This document shows, piece by piece, positions 29,254 to 37,998 of a DNA stretch of 64,000 nt (within the stretch, counting starts at the first letter, position 1; each line of letters opens with the position of its first letter). The notes under the pieces were generated by a model. It was not told where the DNA came from. It searched no databases and saw only the letters and a program-made list of their open reading frames with translations. The DNA comes from Sulfuricurvum sp. GTDB lineage: Bacteria; Campylobacterota; Campylobacteria; Campylobacterales; Sulfurimonadaceae. The stretch is from assembly GCA_030696775.1 (NCBI GenBank), contig JAUYRN010000012.1, positions 191,426 to 255,425 of the forward strand, read 5' to 3'. The translations under genes and the position numbers were made by a program.

Positions 29254-29673
29254 ATGCCAACAATTAACAAATACGTTGATATTGACACTGTAGAGCGAGA
29301 AGCTAAAAAAGATCTTATCGATCGTCACTCACCGTTTATCACGGTTGCAGGTGATGCTAAAAAAGGTGAAATGCTCGCAGTAAATGTAAGAATGGGTCAA
29401 GAATATACTCATCCGGATGATTTTGATCACTACATCGAAAGTATCACTCTTTTCAATGGTGAAACAAAATTGGCAATGGCTACATTCGTACCAGGAACAC
29501 TTGGAAATGAAAAATCTCATGCTGAAGTAACATTCAATATTCGCCCAATGGGTAAAAAATTGACACTTGTTGCTCATGGTTACTGTACAAAACACGGTGT
29601 ATGGGAATCAACCCCTGTAATCGTAGAAGTTGAAGAAGCTTCTCAATGCTGCGGTGGCGGACACTGTTCATAA
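29254..29673 (+). CDS. Superoxide reductase (neelaredoxin / desulfoferrodoxin class II)
   Basis: 139 aa. The mononuclear iron-site ligands are visible: RHSPFI, the HPDDFDHYI motif (two His), and CTKHGVW (Cys and His). There is no N-terminal desulforedoxin domain, so it is class II. The C-terminus ends with CCGGGHC, an additional Cys/His cluster that is not part of the standard fold. It reduces superoxide to peroxide without making oxygen, suited to a microaerophile or anaerobe. A TACAAT at 29211-29216 may be the -10, and AAGGGAATC precedes the start. Confidence 0.9.
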   Translation: MPTINKYVDIDTVEREAKKDLIDRHSPFITVAGDAKKGEMLAVNVRMGQEYTHPDDFDHYIESITLFNGETKLAMATFVPGTLGNEKSHAEVTFNIRPMGKKLTLVAHGYCTKHGVWESTPVIVEVEEASQCCGGGHCS

Positions 29674-29681
29674 GTAGCTTA

Positions 29682-29712
29682 CTTGGCCTCTAAGGGGTCG
29701 AGTACTTATTTC
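29682..29712 (+). terminator. Terminator after superoxide reductase
   Basis: CTTGGCCTC (29682-29690) can pair with GGGGTCGAG (29694-29702) in nine pairs including G-U pairs with a TAA loop, followed by TACTTATTTC. It starts nine bases after the stop. Confidence 0.5.
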
Positions 29713-29749
29713 ATCTATATCTTCCTCAAATCTTACCATCATTCTAAAA

Positions 29750-30610
29750 TTATTTATTTTGTCTCGAAAGATAGTTATAAACTCCCGTTCCGACGATGAG
29801 CAATGTGACTCCTATAATAAGATAAAACGCATTGATTATCTTACTGTAATCATCCAATACAATTTTAAATACTGCCATCAAAGATTCGATGGAAAGGGCA
29901 ATGATAATAGAGGTAAGAAATTTACCGAGGGTTTTACTCTGCATCTCGACACCATAATCAAGACTTTTAAACAACACCTCATTTTCAATCATCGTTTTCG
30001 CTAAATCATAAATAGCAAGTCCTATCGTAATCGAAATAATCGACGTAAATATTTTATGCATCACTTCATTTTGATTATGATGCATAAAAAGAATACCTCC
30101 GAAAATATAGGCACCATAAAGAATTAAAAATACAGACACTATTCCCAGTAACAATCCGCCAAGACCCATTACTATTTTATTAACCTTCTCTAGTCCACTA
30201 TTGTGCTCAATCAAACGAAGTTCTTCGAGCAGTTTAAGCATATCAAAATCTGCAACCAGATAAATATCATTTTCCTGTTTGACTACGGTAAGAGTTGGTC
30301 GCCCGCTCATGTGATGCAAGTAAGGATTGCTAACATGAATAGGCTCATCCACAAAACTGACCCACTTAAAATAAAAAGATTTATCGGCGCCAACACGACC
30401 TTCATCATTCTCTTTTCGGCCATAACTAGGTGTAGATTGAGTAAAAGAAGATGAAACAGCATAAATAACTTCTGCCGCTTTTTCAAATTCAAAGAACCGC
30501 TTCATATCTTGTGGATTTAGTGAAATAGGATGAAAATTTTCCAAAATATTACGAAGATAAAATTGAGTACTATTTTTGTGTTCAGTATAGATACTTATAA
30601 TCCGTTTCAT
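29750..30610 (-). CDS. Membrane protein with PDC-like sensor segment
   Basis: 286 aa. The N-terminal ~130 residues resemble a PDC/Cache sensor (DKSFYFKWVSFVDEPIHVSN, HHMSGRPTLTVVKQENDIYL, ADFDMLKLL). Then come a helix around 145-170 (LGGLLLGIVSVFLILYGAYI) and three further hydrophobic helices to the end. No kinase, GGDEF or MCP output domain follows. Oddly, there is no N-terminal signal peptide before the sensor segment. Such stand-alone PDC proteins recur in Campylobacterota. The function is unknown. It is divergent from sodB. Confidence 0.65.
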   Translation of the reverse strand: MKRIISIYTEHKNSTQFYLRNILENFHPISLNPQDMKRFFEFEKAAEVIYAVSSSFTQSTPSYGRKENDEGRVGADKSFYFKWVSFVDEPIHVSNPYLHHMSGRPTLTVVKQENDIYLVADFDMLKLLEELRLIEHNSGLEKVNKIVMGLGGLLLGIVSVFLILYGAYIFGGILFMHHNQNEVMHKIFTSIISITIGLAIYDLAKTMIENEVLFKSLDYGVEMQSKTLGKFLTSIIIALSIESLMAVFKIVLDDYSKIINAFYLIIGVTLLIVGTGVYNYLSRQNK

Positions 30611-30756
30611 TAGAAAACTCCTTAGAACAAGTATTCGGTTTATGTTTTACACCCCTTTGAATTAAGATTGATATTAATATCTAAAATAATTAATTATTTT
30701 TTGGTAAACTTTAGAGATATAAGATTATGATCTTCTACAATTTAAAGGAGTATGAA

Positions 30757-31347
30757 ATGAAATTTGAATTGATGGATCTGCCTTATGCGCAGTCAGCACT
30801 CGAACCTTACCTCTCGTCCGAAACCCTTTCATATCATTATGGCAAACACCATGCGGGATATGTGAACAAGCTTAATGCCCTTATCGAAGGGACAGAGTTT
30901 ATCGATAAATCGCTTGAAGATATCGTGAAAAATGCTAATGGTGCTATTTTTAACAATGCAGCACAAGTTTTTAATCATGACTTTTACTGGCACGGACTAT
31001 CGCCTGTTCCCACCAATATTTCACCCAATATTTCTGAGCAAATAACACAAGATTTTGGATCGTTAGAGCTCTTTAAAGAGAAATTTTTAACCATTGCTTC
31101 AGGATTTTTCGGTTCGGGTTGGATTTGGCTTATTGTCACACAAGATAAACATCTCGTCATCGAAACGACTTCTAATGCAGACACTCCGATACGTCATGGA
31201 CAAATACCGCTACTTGTGTGTGATGTATGGGAGCATGCTTATTATATCGACTACCGCAATGGACGTCCAGACTATCTGGAAAATTGGTGGAAATTGATTA
31301 ACTGGGAATTCGTAGCGGATAACTTTGAAGGCATAAAGAACTCTTAA
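30757..31347 (+). CDS. sodB: Iron superoxide dismutase SodB
   Basis: 196 aa from the ATG at 30757, which follows AAAGGAG. Metal ligands are seen in SYHYGKHHAGYV, FNHDFYWHGLSP, and DVWEHAYYIDYRNGRPDYLE. The pattern and length fit cytosolic Fe-SOD. Upstream a perfect palindrome GATATTAATATC (30670-30681) lies near TATAAG and may be an operator. It is close to superoxide reductase, giving two distinct superoxide defences within 2 kb. Confidence 0.95.
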   Translation: MKFELMDLPYAQSALEPYLSSETLSYHYGKHHAGYVNKLNALIEGTEFIDKSLEDIVKNANGAIFNNAAQVFNHDFYWHGLSPVPTNISPNISEQITQDFGSLELFKEKFLTIASGFFGSGWIWLIVTQDKHLVIETTSNADTPIRHGQIPLLVCDVWEHAYYIDYRNGRPDYLENWWKLINWEFVADNFEGIKNS

Positions 31348-31395
31348 TTGAGTTCTTTATCTCTTTTTAACGCCCTTTTTCTTATACTATCTTTT

Positions 31396-32061
31396 ATGAA
31401 TTCTTATCAAAATCTTGCTTTACTCGAAAATCTTTATCGGCTCAAATCACTGGGATTCAACTATGTCGATCCCATAAATCCGAACAAAACTCAAGCTCAG
31501 ACGTCATCACTCCCAAATTCGTATGAAATGCTCAATACAACGATAAAAGGATGTCATCTCTGTGATTTGAGTAAGTCACGCACCCAGAGTATGAACGGAT
31601 TTGGCAGCACTCATCCTAAAATTCTTTTTTTAGATGCTTTTGTCTCCAGTGCAGAGGATGATTCCAACACGTATTATGCAGGTCGTTCAGGTTCAATGCT
31701 TCGTGATATGATCGAAAAAGTACTTGATCTCACCATCAATGATGTGTATATAACCCACGCTGTAAAATGCAAGCCATTTGGTTTTCAGCAACCCTCGTCC
31801 AGTGAATGCAGCAGCTGTTCTCCATTCCTACACAAACAGCTCGAAATTCTTGCTCCGAAACTTATTGTCACCCTGGGAGAAGATGCATACCGTCTTTTAA
31901 CGCATGATGAAAGTGATTATGAACGTATACGCGGACAACTCATCCCATTTGGAAACATCCCGATCATTCCGATACACCATCCCACTTTTTTAGTTCGTAA
32001 CCCTTCGTTTAAAAAAGAGACCATGCGTGATTTACAAACCATCAAAGAGGCTCTTCGATGA
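31396..32061 (+). CDS. Family-4 uracil-DNA glycosylase
   Basis: 221 aa from the ATG at 31396. An in-frame TTG at 31348 overlaps the sodB region and is less likely. Features: IKGCHLCDLSKSRTQS (first pair of Fe-S cysteines), GFGSTHPKILFLDAFVS (active-site strand, divergent from the usual GEAPG), the later Cys pair in SSECSSCSPFL, and IPIHHPTFLV (catalytic His motif). It removes uracil from DNA. It overlaps the next gene by 4 bases. Confidence 0.85.
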   Translation: MNSYQNLALLENLYRLKSLGFNYVDPINPNKTQAQTSSLPNSYEMLNTTIKGCHLCDLSKSRTQSMNGFGSTHPKILFLDAFVSSAEDDSNTYYAGRSGSMLRDMIEKVLDLTINDVYITHAVKCKPFGFQQPSSSECSSCSPFLHKQLEILAPKLIVTLGEDAYRLLTHDESDYERIRGQLIPFGNIPIIPIHHPTFLVRNPSFKKETMRDLQTIKEALR

Positions 32062-33065
32062 AACTGTTTATTCTGTTTTTTGGGCTTTTGTTCTCTTTAT
32101 GGGCTCAAGATCCCTATTCCAGTCAAAAACTTAAAATCGCTCTTCTTGTTGCCCCCTCGGTAGTCGGGCAGTACAGTCAATCTACCTACAATGTGGCACT
32201 ATCAACGCTTATGGCTTCTAAAGTTCCTTTTGAACTGGTGTCTTATGAAATGAAGGATGAATCGGTAACATCCATCGAGCAGGCATTAGAAAAAATCAGC
32301 AACGACTCCATGCAAGCTGTACTCGCACCACTAACCCTCAATGGTGTAAAAAATTTGCTAACACTCAATCCGGATAAACCGATTTTTATTCCCACAGTAC
32401 ATAAGCGTGATGCTGGTGTGTGTAACAACAATATCATTTTTGGAGCCATTGATTATCAAGCTCAAATCGAAGCGCTTGTTCCTTATATGGGGCACTCATT
32501 AGCCATATTTTATGGTGATTCAGCGGTTGGTAATAATCTGGCTAAAATGACCCAAACTATAGCGTCTGATGCCAGAAAAGGTTCCATTCCATCAAATCTC
32601 TATTCCGTCGATACTCAGGGAGCTAATATCGTCAAATATTTGGCCAGACCTGCCGCTTTTTCGAAAAAAAGTATCGTTATCCATCTCCCGGTTGTTAAAG
32701 CATCCATGCTTGCCTCGCATTTAACTTTTACCGGTGCACATGAACATAATATTCTTTCAACTCAAATCAATTTTGATCCGACACTCATCACTTTAACACA
32801 GTACAATGATCGGCGCAATATGATCGTTGCCAACTCTATCGTAGAGCAAGTACCGTCGATTTATGAAATTAATTCATTGATGAATAATGATCTCACATTT
32901 GATTGGATCAACTATACCACCAGTGTTGGAATCGATTATCTAATCTCTTATCTGAATTCCACGGAACGCTTGTACAGCATGCGTCTTATAGATTCACAGG
33001 TCATTTATCCTGTTGAACTGATGAAGCCCAAAGAGTTTGGCTTTGAGCCCATGATGAGTAAATGA
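32058..33065 (+). CDS. Periplasmic substrate-binding-fold protein (LpoA/Peripla_BP type)
   Basis: 335 aa. Signal peptide: residues 1-17 (LFILFFGLLFSLWAQD). The body resembles a type I periplasmic-binding fold (KIALLVAPSVVGQYSQS, VLAPLTLNGVKNLLTLNPDK, LAIFYGDSAVGNNLAKM). Proteins of this type in the phylum are labelled putative periplasmic or PBP-activator-like. I cannot assign a ligand. It overlaps the UDG gene by ATGA. Confidence 0.65.
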   Translation: MKLFILFFGLLFSLWAQDPYSSQKLKIALLVAPSVVGQYSQSTYNVALSTLMASKVPFELVSYEMKDESVTSIEQALEKISNDSMQAVLAPLTLNGVKNLLTLNPDKPIFIPTVHKRDAGVCNNNIIFGAIDYQAQIEALVPYMGHSLAIFYGDSAVGNNLAKMTQTIASDARKGSIPSNLYSVDTQGANIVKYLARPAAFSKKSIVIHLPVVKASMLASHLTFTGAHEHNILSTQINFDPTLITLTQYNDRRNMIVANSIVEQVPSIYEINSLMNNDLTFDWINYTTSVGIDYLISYLNSTERLYSMRLIDSQVIYPVELMKPKEFGFEPMMSK

Positions 33066-33071
33066 TTCACT

Positions 33072-33701
33072 ATGATACAATCCATTGAAATATTTAGTCA
33101 TCTGTCCCCTGCACAACTCCAAAAGCTTGAAAATATTTCAATTATCCGCCACTATGAATCCAATGAAATAATTTTTTATCAAGGAGATGCAAGTGAATAT
33201 TTTCATTTTTTACTCCAAGGTGACGTTTCGGTTTATAAATCCAATGCTACTGAAACACTGGAGGTCCATCGTTTTCGTGCCCCGTCCATGATTGCAGAAG
33301 TAGCTACTCTCAAATCGCTCCCTTTTCCTGCCAGCGCCGAAACATTGACTGCCTGTACGATTTTAAAAATAGCAAAAGTACCCTTCGTAGACATCCTTCA
33401 CAACGATGCTGGGCTTAGTATCGCCATGATGACTTCCCTTATGAATAAAATCGGAACTCTTGAGCGAGCGATAGAGAATCTTAGCGCACCCGATACAATG
33501 TCTAAAATAGTACGTTTGATGATGGAACAGCCGCACCTTTTTAGTGAATTAAAAGGGACACAAATCGCTAAAAAACTCTCCATTACCCCCGAAACACTTT
33601 CCCGAAATCTCACAAAACTCAGAAAAGAGCAACTTATTTCCCATCAACCTCACAAGCATTTTGAAATTCTTAATAAAATGGAACTTGAAAAATACATTTG
33701 A
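33072..33701 (+). CDS. Crp/Fnr-family transcriptional regulator
   Basis: 209 aa. N-terminal cyclic-nucleotide-binding-like domain (FSHLSPAQLQKLENI, NEIIFYQGDASEYFHFLLQGDVSVYK), dimer helix, and C-terminal winged helix (ELKGTQIAKKLSITPETLSRNLTKLRKEQ). There are no clustered N-terminal cysteines, so it is not an Fnr-type Fe-S sensor. It resembles NO/nitrosative or redox regulators of the phylum, but the ligand is unknown. It follows the periplasmic protein gene closely and precedes the ferritin-like gene. Confidence 0.88.
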   Translation: MIQSIEIFSHLSPAQLQKLENISIIRHYESNEIIFYQGDASEYFHFLLQGDVSVYKSNATETLEVHRFRAPSMIAEVATLKSLPFPASAETLTACTILKIAKVPFVDILHNDAGLSIAMMTSLMNKIGTLERAIENLSAPDTMSKIVRLMMEQPHLFSELKGTQIAKKLSITPETLSRNLTKLRKEQLISHQPHKHFEILNKMELEKYI

Positions 33702-33702
33702 G

Positions 33703-33718
33703 GATAATAATTATTATT
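33703..33718 (+). promoter_or_regulatory. Candidate Fur-type operator upstream of the ferritin-like gene
   Basis: ATAATAATTATTAT (33704-33717) is a perfect 14-base palindrome within GATAATAATTATTATT, close to the A/T-rich Fur-box style. It lies 50 bases before the ferritin-like start. TATACT at 33734-33739 could be the -10. Confidence 0.4.
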
Positions 33719-33767
33719 TAAGACTCCGAGGGCTATACTCTTTTTCATCACTTCAAAGGAGTTTCAA

Positions 33768-34274
33768 ATGGCAAAACGCGGAATATCAATCCTAAAAGGG
33801 ATAGAAGCAAAAACCGTTATTGATGTTCTAAATAAAGCATATTGTGATGAATGGTTGGCATATTATCAATACTTTATCGAATCTAAAGTGGTCAAAGGGA
33901 TTATGAAAGATGCCGTAATTGCGGAGCTTACATTGCATGCCGCAGATGAACTTCGTCATGCAACAATGATTTGTGGCCGTATTATTCAGCTGGGCGGGAC
34001 TCCGATACTGCATCCGGGAGAGTGGCTTACGCATTCAAACTGCAGCTATGATGCTCCGACCAATCCTGATGTTCGCGCGATCTTGGATCAGGCTATTTCA
34101 GGGGAACAATGCGCTATTACTACCTATTCTAATCTTTTAGAACTCACCCGAGAAAAAGACATCGTTACCTATGATCTAATATCACAGATTTTGGCGGATG
34201 AAGTCGAGCACGAAGAGGATTTACAATCACTATTTGATGATATAGAAGAATTTGTTACACAATTTAAACAATGA
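33768..34274 (+). CDS. Ferritin-like (bacterioferritin/DPS-type) iron-binding protein
   Basis: 168 aa all-helical. Di-iron ligands: DEWLAYYQYFIES (E), HAADELRHATMICGRI (E..H), ISGEQCAITTYSNLL (E), and ILADEVEHEEDLQSL (E..H). The pattern fits a ferritin-like four-helix bundle that oxidises and stores iron. Position next to superoxide reductase and SodB fits iron and oxygen stress defence. AAGGAG lies before the ATG. Confidence 0.9.
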   Translation: MAKRGISILKGIEAKTVIDVLNKAYCDEWLAYYQYFIESKVVKGIMKDAVIAELTLHAADELRHATMICGRIIQLGGTPILHPGEWLTHSNCSYDAPTNPDVRAILDQAISGEQCAITTYSNLLELTREKDIVTYDLISQILADEVEHEEDLQSLFDDIEEFVTQFKQ

Positions 34275-34720
34275 AAAAAATAGTCTTTTTCCTCCTATTA
34301 TCTGCCACTCTTTTGAGTGGTGCGGATATATTCAAACTGGTACAAACCATTGACCGAAACGATACAGTAGAGTTTAAACGATTAGTCCAAACCATAGAAG
34401 ATGCCAATACCGCCCGTTCAGATAACAACAAAACTATTCTGATGTATGTGTCATGGGTAGGTAATATCGATGCAGTCAAACATTTAGTGGATTTAGGGGC
34501 AAATGTCAATGCCCAAGACAGTTCCAACGCTACTGCATTGCATTTAGCCATTTGGAAAGATCACACCGATATAGTTCTGTATTTAATAGAACATGGAGCA
34601 TCGGTATCAGCTATGAGCGTGGATGGTATGACCCCCAGTGATATTGCCCTTCTTCGGTCCAACACCAAAGTAATCGAAGCAATCAATCAGGCTAAACCAA
34701 AACTTAAAAGCCTTCTATGA
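34271..34720 (+). CDS. Secreted ankyrin-repeat protein
   Basis: 149 aa. Signal peptide: residues 1-18 (KKIVFFLLLSATLLSGAD). Three ankyrin repeats follow, with NKTILMYVSWVGNIDAVKHL, DLGANVNAQDSSNATALHLA and IWKDHTDIVLYLIEHGASV. It acts by protein-protein contact, presumably in the periplasm. It overlaps the ferritin-like gene by 4 bases and ends face to face with ybgC. Confidence 0.85.
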   Translation: MKKIVFFLLLSATLLSGADIFKLVQTIDRNDTVEFKRLVQTIEDANTARSDNNKTILMYVSWVGNIDAVKHLVDLGANVNAQDSSNATALHLAIWKDHTDIVLYLIEHGASVSAMSVDGMTPSDIALLRSNTKVIEAINQAKPKLKSLL

Positions 34721-35089
34721 GAGACTTAGTAAAAAAGTTCTCTCTTCTTCTGGAATAAGAGCAATATTCCCTTCATGTGTCAAATGCACTAGTTGTATTT
34801 CCATCACAAAGAGTTTTTCTTCGTCACGATAAACGCTCTGAAGCAGAGTAAACGAAGCATTTTTAATACTTTTTAAAGCCGTCTTAACCTCTAATAGATC
34901 ACCAAATTTCGCACTTTTCAAATAATCGGCTTCAATATGTTTCGCCACGAAATGTCCACCCTCCAAGATCGGTGAACGTCCCGCATCAAAAAAAAGTTGA
35001 CTACGTGCCCGCTCGCAAAAGTTTAAATAATTGGAGTGATAAACAACACCGCCAACGTCTGTATCTTCATAATATACTCGAATATTCAT
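34715..35089 (-). CDS. ybgC: Acyl-CoA thioesterase YbgC (4-hydroxybenzoyl-CoA thioesterase family)
   Basis: 124 aa, hotdog fold. RVYYEDTDVGGVVYHSNYLN carries the catalytic Asp region and is followed by FCERARSQLFF. The normal YbgC start is complete. The gene's ATG overlaps the integrase stop of the mobile element (ATGA), and its ribosome site (AGGGG) lies within the integrase 3' end. That suggests that integration occurred precisely at the ybgC start and left the protein intact. Confidence 0.92.
   Translation of the reverse strand: MNIRVYYEDTDVGGVVYHSNYLNFCERARSQLFFDAGRSPILEGGHFVAKHIEADYLKSAKFGDLLEVKTALKSIKNASFTLLQSVYRDEEKLFVMEIQLVHLTHEGNIALIPEEERTFLLSLS
35081..35089 (-). repeat. Candidate att core, left copy (ATGAATATT)
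   Basis: The first nine bases of ybgC. The integrase gene ends on it. A match lies at 48910-48918 in the same orientation. Nine bases is short and chance matches are possible. Confidence 0.35.
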
Positions 35090-36294
35090 CCTGCTATCCC
35101 CTGTGTATCGGCATTTGAGCCGGTATTTTCTTTTGGTGTGACAAAAAGTGTGACAAACTGGCTAAGAAACAGTTCTCTTTCGTTTTCATCTTTTGGAACG
35201 AACTTCGCATATTTTTGAAGCGTAATTTGAATATTAGAATGCCCCATTGTTTTTGAAATCCATCCTATATCAATTTTTTTTGCAAGCATTTGAGATGCAA
35301 ACGTGTGTCTTGTATTATAAATATTACGCTGAGCAACACCTATGTTTTTCAAAAGCAATTTAAACCGAGTATTCAAAAAGTCTGGGCTATGCCATGCTTT
35401 TCCCCATCGATTCAAAAAAACCTTTCCATTTTTTAAACCAGTTTCCAAAAATTGAGACCGCAAAGCTTCTTCAACTTGTGGAAGCATGTCAGCTGATCTG
35501 TTGGATGCAATAGTTTTAGGTTTTCCTATAATATAACCACCGCTACCACTTCGTTTAGTGGTTTTTGATACCTTGATTTTTTTAGTATCGAAACAAATAT
35601 CCGACCAATCCAAAGCAACCGCTTCACCGGGCCTAATCCCTGAAAAAATTGAAAACTGCAAGAAGCATTTAAATTGCCCTTTTGCATTTTTTAAAATCAG
35701 AGAAATTTCATTTTCAGAGAATGGAAGCATCTCTGTACGGAATACTTTCGCATTTGTATTTTTAGGAAGCTTGACCTTTGAGACGGGATTCTCAGATATA
35801 AGCCCATCTCGCCAAGCATCATCCAAAATGTGATTTAGCACACCTCGATATTTTTTAATTGTTCCGAGACTTAAACGTTCAGCAAGTCTGTTTTGCCATT
35901 CTCTGATTTCACTCGGCTGAAGTGAATTGATTTTTCTCGAACCAAAATATGGCAAGATGTCACGCTCTAGAATTTGCTGTTTTGCTTCCAAAACATGCCC
36001 TTCGACATCGTATTTTTGTAAAGCGATACTTCGTTCCGCATAGTCAGCAAAAATTGGTGTTTTTGGTGCTTGAATTTTTAGAGCAATAGGATCAATTTTT
36101 CGACCTGTAAGCTCCAAATAAAGCTTCGGTAAAATCTCACTTTTGATTGATTCCAAATTCTCAGACGTGGCTTTCATTTCCATTGAGGGTCGCTGTCGCT
36201 GACCATCGTAAAGAAAATCAAGTTTCCAAATTCCCTTTATATTGCGAATTGTAAAAACTAGATCTCCAAATTGACATTTGTAATTATTTTTCAA
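35086..36294 (-). CDS. int: Tyrosine-type site-specific integrase
   Basis: 402 aa. Arm-binding N-terminal domain (DLVFTIRNIKGIWKLDFLYDG), core-binding SAM-like domain (LQPSEIREWQNRLAERLSLG), and the catalytic domain from about 190 with Arg in SGIRPGEAVALDW, His-x-x-Arg region YNTRHTFASQ, MGHSNIQITLQKY (His and the nucleophile Tyr). All catalytic residues appear present. As in lambda-type elements, the 3' end of int lies at the attachment site and an excisionase-like gene is directly upstream, overlapping by 4 bases. Confidence 0.92.
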   Translation of the reverse strand: MKNNYKCQFGDLVFTIRNIKGIWKLDFLYDGQRQRPSMEMKATSENLESIKSEILPKLYLELTGRKIDPIALKIQAPKTPIFADYAERSIALQKYDVEGHVLEAKQQILERDILPYFGSRKINSLQPSEIREWQNRLAERLSLGTIKKYRGVLNHILDDAWRDGLISENPVSKVKLPKNTNAKVFRTEMLPFSENEISLILKNAKGQFKCFLQFSIFSGIRPGEAVALDWSDICFDTKKIKVSKTTKRSGSGGYIIGKPKTIASNRSADMLPQVEEALRSQFLETGLKNGKVFLNRWGKAWHSPDFLNTRFKLLLKNIGVAQRNIYNTRHTFASQMLAKKIDIGWISKTMGHSNIQITLQKYAKFVPKDENERELFLSQFVTLFVTPKENTGSNADTQGIAG

Positions 36295-36686
36295 AGAACT
36301 TCTCCTTTCGGAGTCTCTTCACGCGAAGAAATTCTACCTATTTTTTGCAAAATTTTTTGAGTGTGCGGGTTATTAGCTGGTACAACATCCTCTGTAAGAA
36401 TTTCTTTTTTGCTTTCACGGCGATTTTTATACCCACCGTAGCGCTTCAAAGCAATGATAAAAGTAGGCACAAATTCAATATCACCACGACCATTAATACA
36501 GTAATGAATGCCCTGCTCTATTGGTGAATCAGCGTCCTTGAGCCAGTTATTAATCGACTGCTCTGTAATTCCGAGAAATGTTGCCACGTGTCGTTTTTTA
36601 CGAAGATCAGGAATGAAAAGTTCCAACAGTTCCTGAGTCTCTTCAAGTTTGGTAAGAACAAGGTCAAGTTTTTCCTCAAAAAACAT
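36291..36686 (-). CDS. Excisionase-like helix-turn-helix protein
   Basis: 131 aa. Helix-turn-helix in LRKKRHVATFLGITEQSINNWLKDADSP (residues ~28-56), resembling MerR/excisionase-type or phage helix-turn-helix domains, followed by a beta hairpin (IHYCINGRGDIEFVPTF). It overlaps int by 4 bases, the usual place for a recombination directionality factor. That function is inferred from place and fold only. It overlaps the 266-aa gene by 11 bases. Confidence 0.65.
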   Translation of the reverse strand: MFFEEKLDLVLTKLEETQELLELFIPDLRKKRHVATFLGITEQSINNWLKDADSPIEQGIHYCINGRGDIEFVPTFIIALKRYGGYKNRRESKKEILTEDVVPANNPHTQKILQKIGRISSREETPKGEVL

Positions 36687-37476
36687 TACGCGACTTTCGT
36701 TGAAAAATTATTTTTTTTGCCTCATAAAAAGCAATATCAAATATAAAGTGATGTATTTCAGCACCAATTTCTTGCTCAAACATCTCTTTTATTTCCCTAC
36801 AAAGTTTTCGATCTAGATTACCAAAATTAGTAAATTCACCAATCATGCGTTCTAATTGATACGATGATTCAAGTTTGATTTGCTTCCACTCTGAAAAATC
36901 TTTATACTCCCTACTCTCTTGATTTTCCAAATCTCTTAAAATACTTATTTTAAGTCCTTTCGGATTATTTACACTATGGTCAGATAGACGAAATTCAATG
37001 TATGAATGTACTTCATCACCACCAATATAATTTAACTCTAAATTCTTATCTATAGTAAAAGCGTTTGGCATCCCTTTATCTCCTGATTTGATGCTGTTCG
37101 CTGCACTATATTGAATCTGTTCATCTTCAGTATCTTCAATGATTTCAGGTGTTTGGTAAGCTTTTGCTTTCTGTTTGACAGCTGTTTGGCTAATTTTAGG
37201 CTTTTTTTGGTTTGATTTCTCATTTATTTTATTAGAAAAATCAATACGAGCACGACGATAATCTCCAATTGCACTCCTAAAATCTTGACACCAATCTCTA
37301 GAACTTGCTGAGGACTTTAAATCCCATTTGCGACCATATTCACGATCAGATACAGGATTATCAGTCATATAGTCAACTGTGAATTCCAGAAAAGCTATCG
37401 CTTTTCGTCTATTTTTAAATTTAAGCTGTGTATAATAAGCTATAGGGAGTTGTGAAAATTGATGTTCGGCACTCAT
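36676..37476 (-). CDS. Unknown element protein, possible replication or regulatory function
   Basis: 266 aa. The N-terminal ~85 residues (AYYTQLKFKNRRKAIAFLEF, DREYGRKWDLKSSASSRDWC) look like a helical winged-helix type DNA-binding fold. The middle is a charged linker (KINEKSNQKKPKISQTAVKQ) and the C-terminus has no recognised motif. Low GC compared with the chromosome. It overlaps the 34-aa gene upstream and the excisionase-like gene downstream, so all are cotranslated. Name withheld. Confidence 0.55.
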   Translation of the reverse strand: MSAEHQFSQLPIAYYTQLKFKNRRKAIAFLEFTVDYMTDNPVSDREYGRKWDLKSSASSRDWCQDFRSAIGDYRRARIDFSNKINEKSNQKKPKISQTAVKQKAKAYQTPEIIEDTEDEQIQYSAANSIKSGDKGMPNAFTIDKNLELNYIGGDEVHSYIEFRLSDHSVNNPKGLKISILRDLENQESREYKDFSEWKQIKLESSYQLERMIGEFTNFGNLDRKLCREIKEMFEQEIGAEIHHFIFDIAFYEAKKIIFQRKSRNVF

Positions 37477-37577
37477 AAAACACCTTCAAAAAGTAAAATA
37501 ATACTTTTTTTGCTATAATTATTTTCAAGCATCTGCATAATAACCCGGCTAGGTAAATTTTGTCGGTGCTTATACAT
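37473..37577 (-). CDS. Small 34-aa element gene
   Basis: MYKHRQNLPSRVIMQMLENN then YSKKSIILLFEGVL. GGAGG stands five bases before the ATG, inside the end of the preceding gene. The stop overlaps the next gene's start as ATGA. The perfect ribosome site and overlaps on both sides argue for a real translated gene, either with its own function or as a coupling peptide. It has a helical middle and no known domain. Confidence 0.55.
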   Translation of the reverse strand: MYKHRQNLPSRVIMQMLENNYSKKSIILLFEGVL

Positions 37578-37998
37578 TGTTTCCTCCTGATGGTGAATAG
37601 TAAACCTTTGGTAACTTTTTATTGCGTACCGCAGACCCAAGTGCGCTCCAATATTTGTCTAGAGCAAGTACTAGAAATTTCTCTGTATCCCCTCTAATGC
37701 TTTCAATATAATCGAGTGTTTTTTTCTGAGGGTTATAATATTTTGAAGCTTCAGGGTGCCTTACCCAGTGAGACCACAAACCAAACAAAACTCTGTGAGC
37801 TTCTTGCAAAGCTGCAAGGTTTAATTCCATTTTATGAAAACAATTTGCATATTGTGAAGCTTCAATTATGGCTTCAAAATACAATTTTACATTTTTTTCA
37901 TCCGCCAACATAAGGTCATTAGCAAATATTTCAGATACCTCGGATTTTCGAATAATCCTATTTTGAAACTGCTTTTTCACAGCTTGACTTTTTGACAT
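37570..37998 (-). CDS. Hypothetical helical protein of the element
   Basis: 142 aa from the ATG at 37998 after AAAGGAAAG. Basic N-terminus (SKSQAVKKQFQNRIIRKSEV), then mostly amphipathic helices with several Trp residues (FGLWSHWVRHPEASKYY). No motif recognised. It is the first gene of the unit that runs through the small gene to int. The gap upstream (37999-38170) is very AT-rich and should hold its promoter. Confidence 0.55.
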   Translation of the reverse strand: MSKSQAVKKQFQNRIIRKSEVSEIFANDLMLADEKNVKLYFEAIIEASQYANCFHKMELNLAALQEAHRVLFGLWSHWVRHPEASKYYNPQKKTLDYIESIRGDTEKFLVLALDKYWSALGSAVRNKKLPKVYYSPSGGNNV

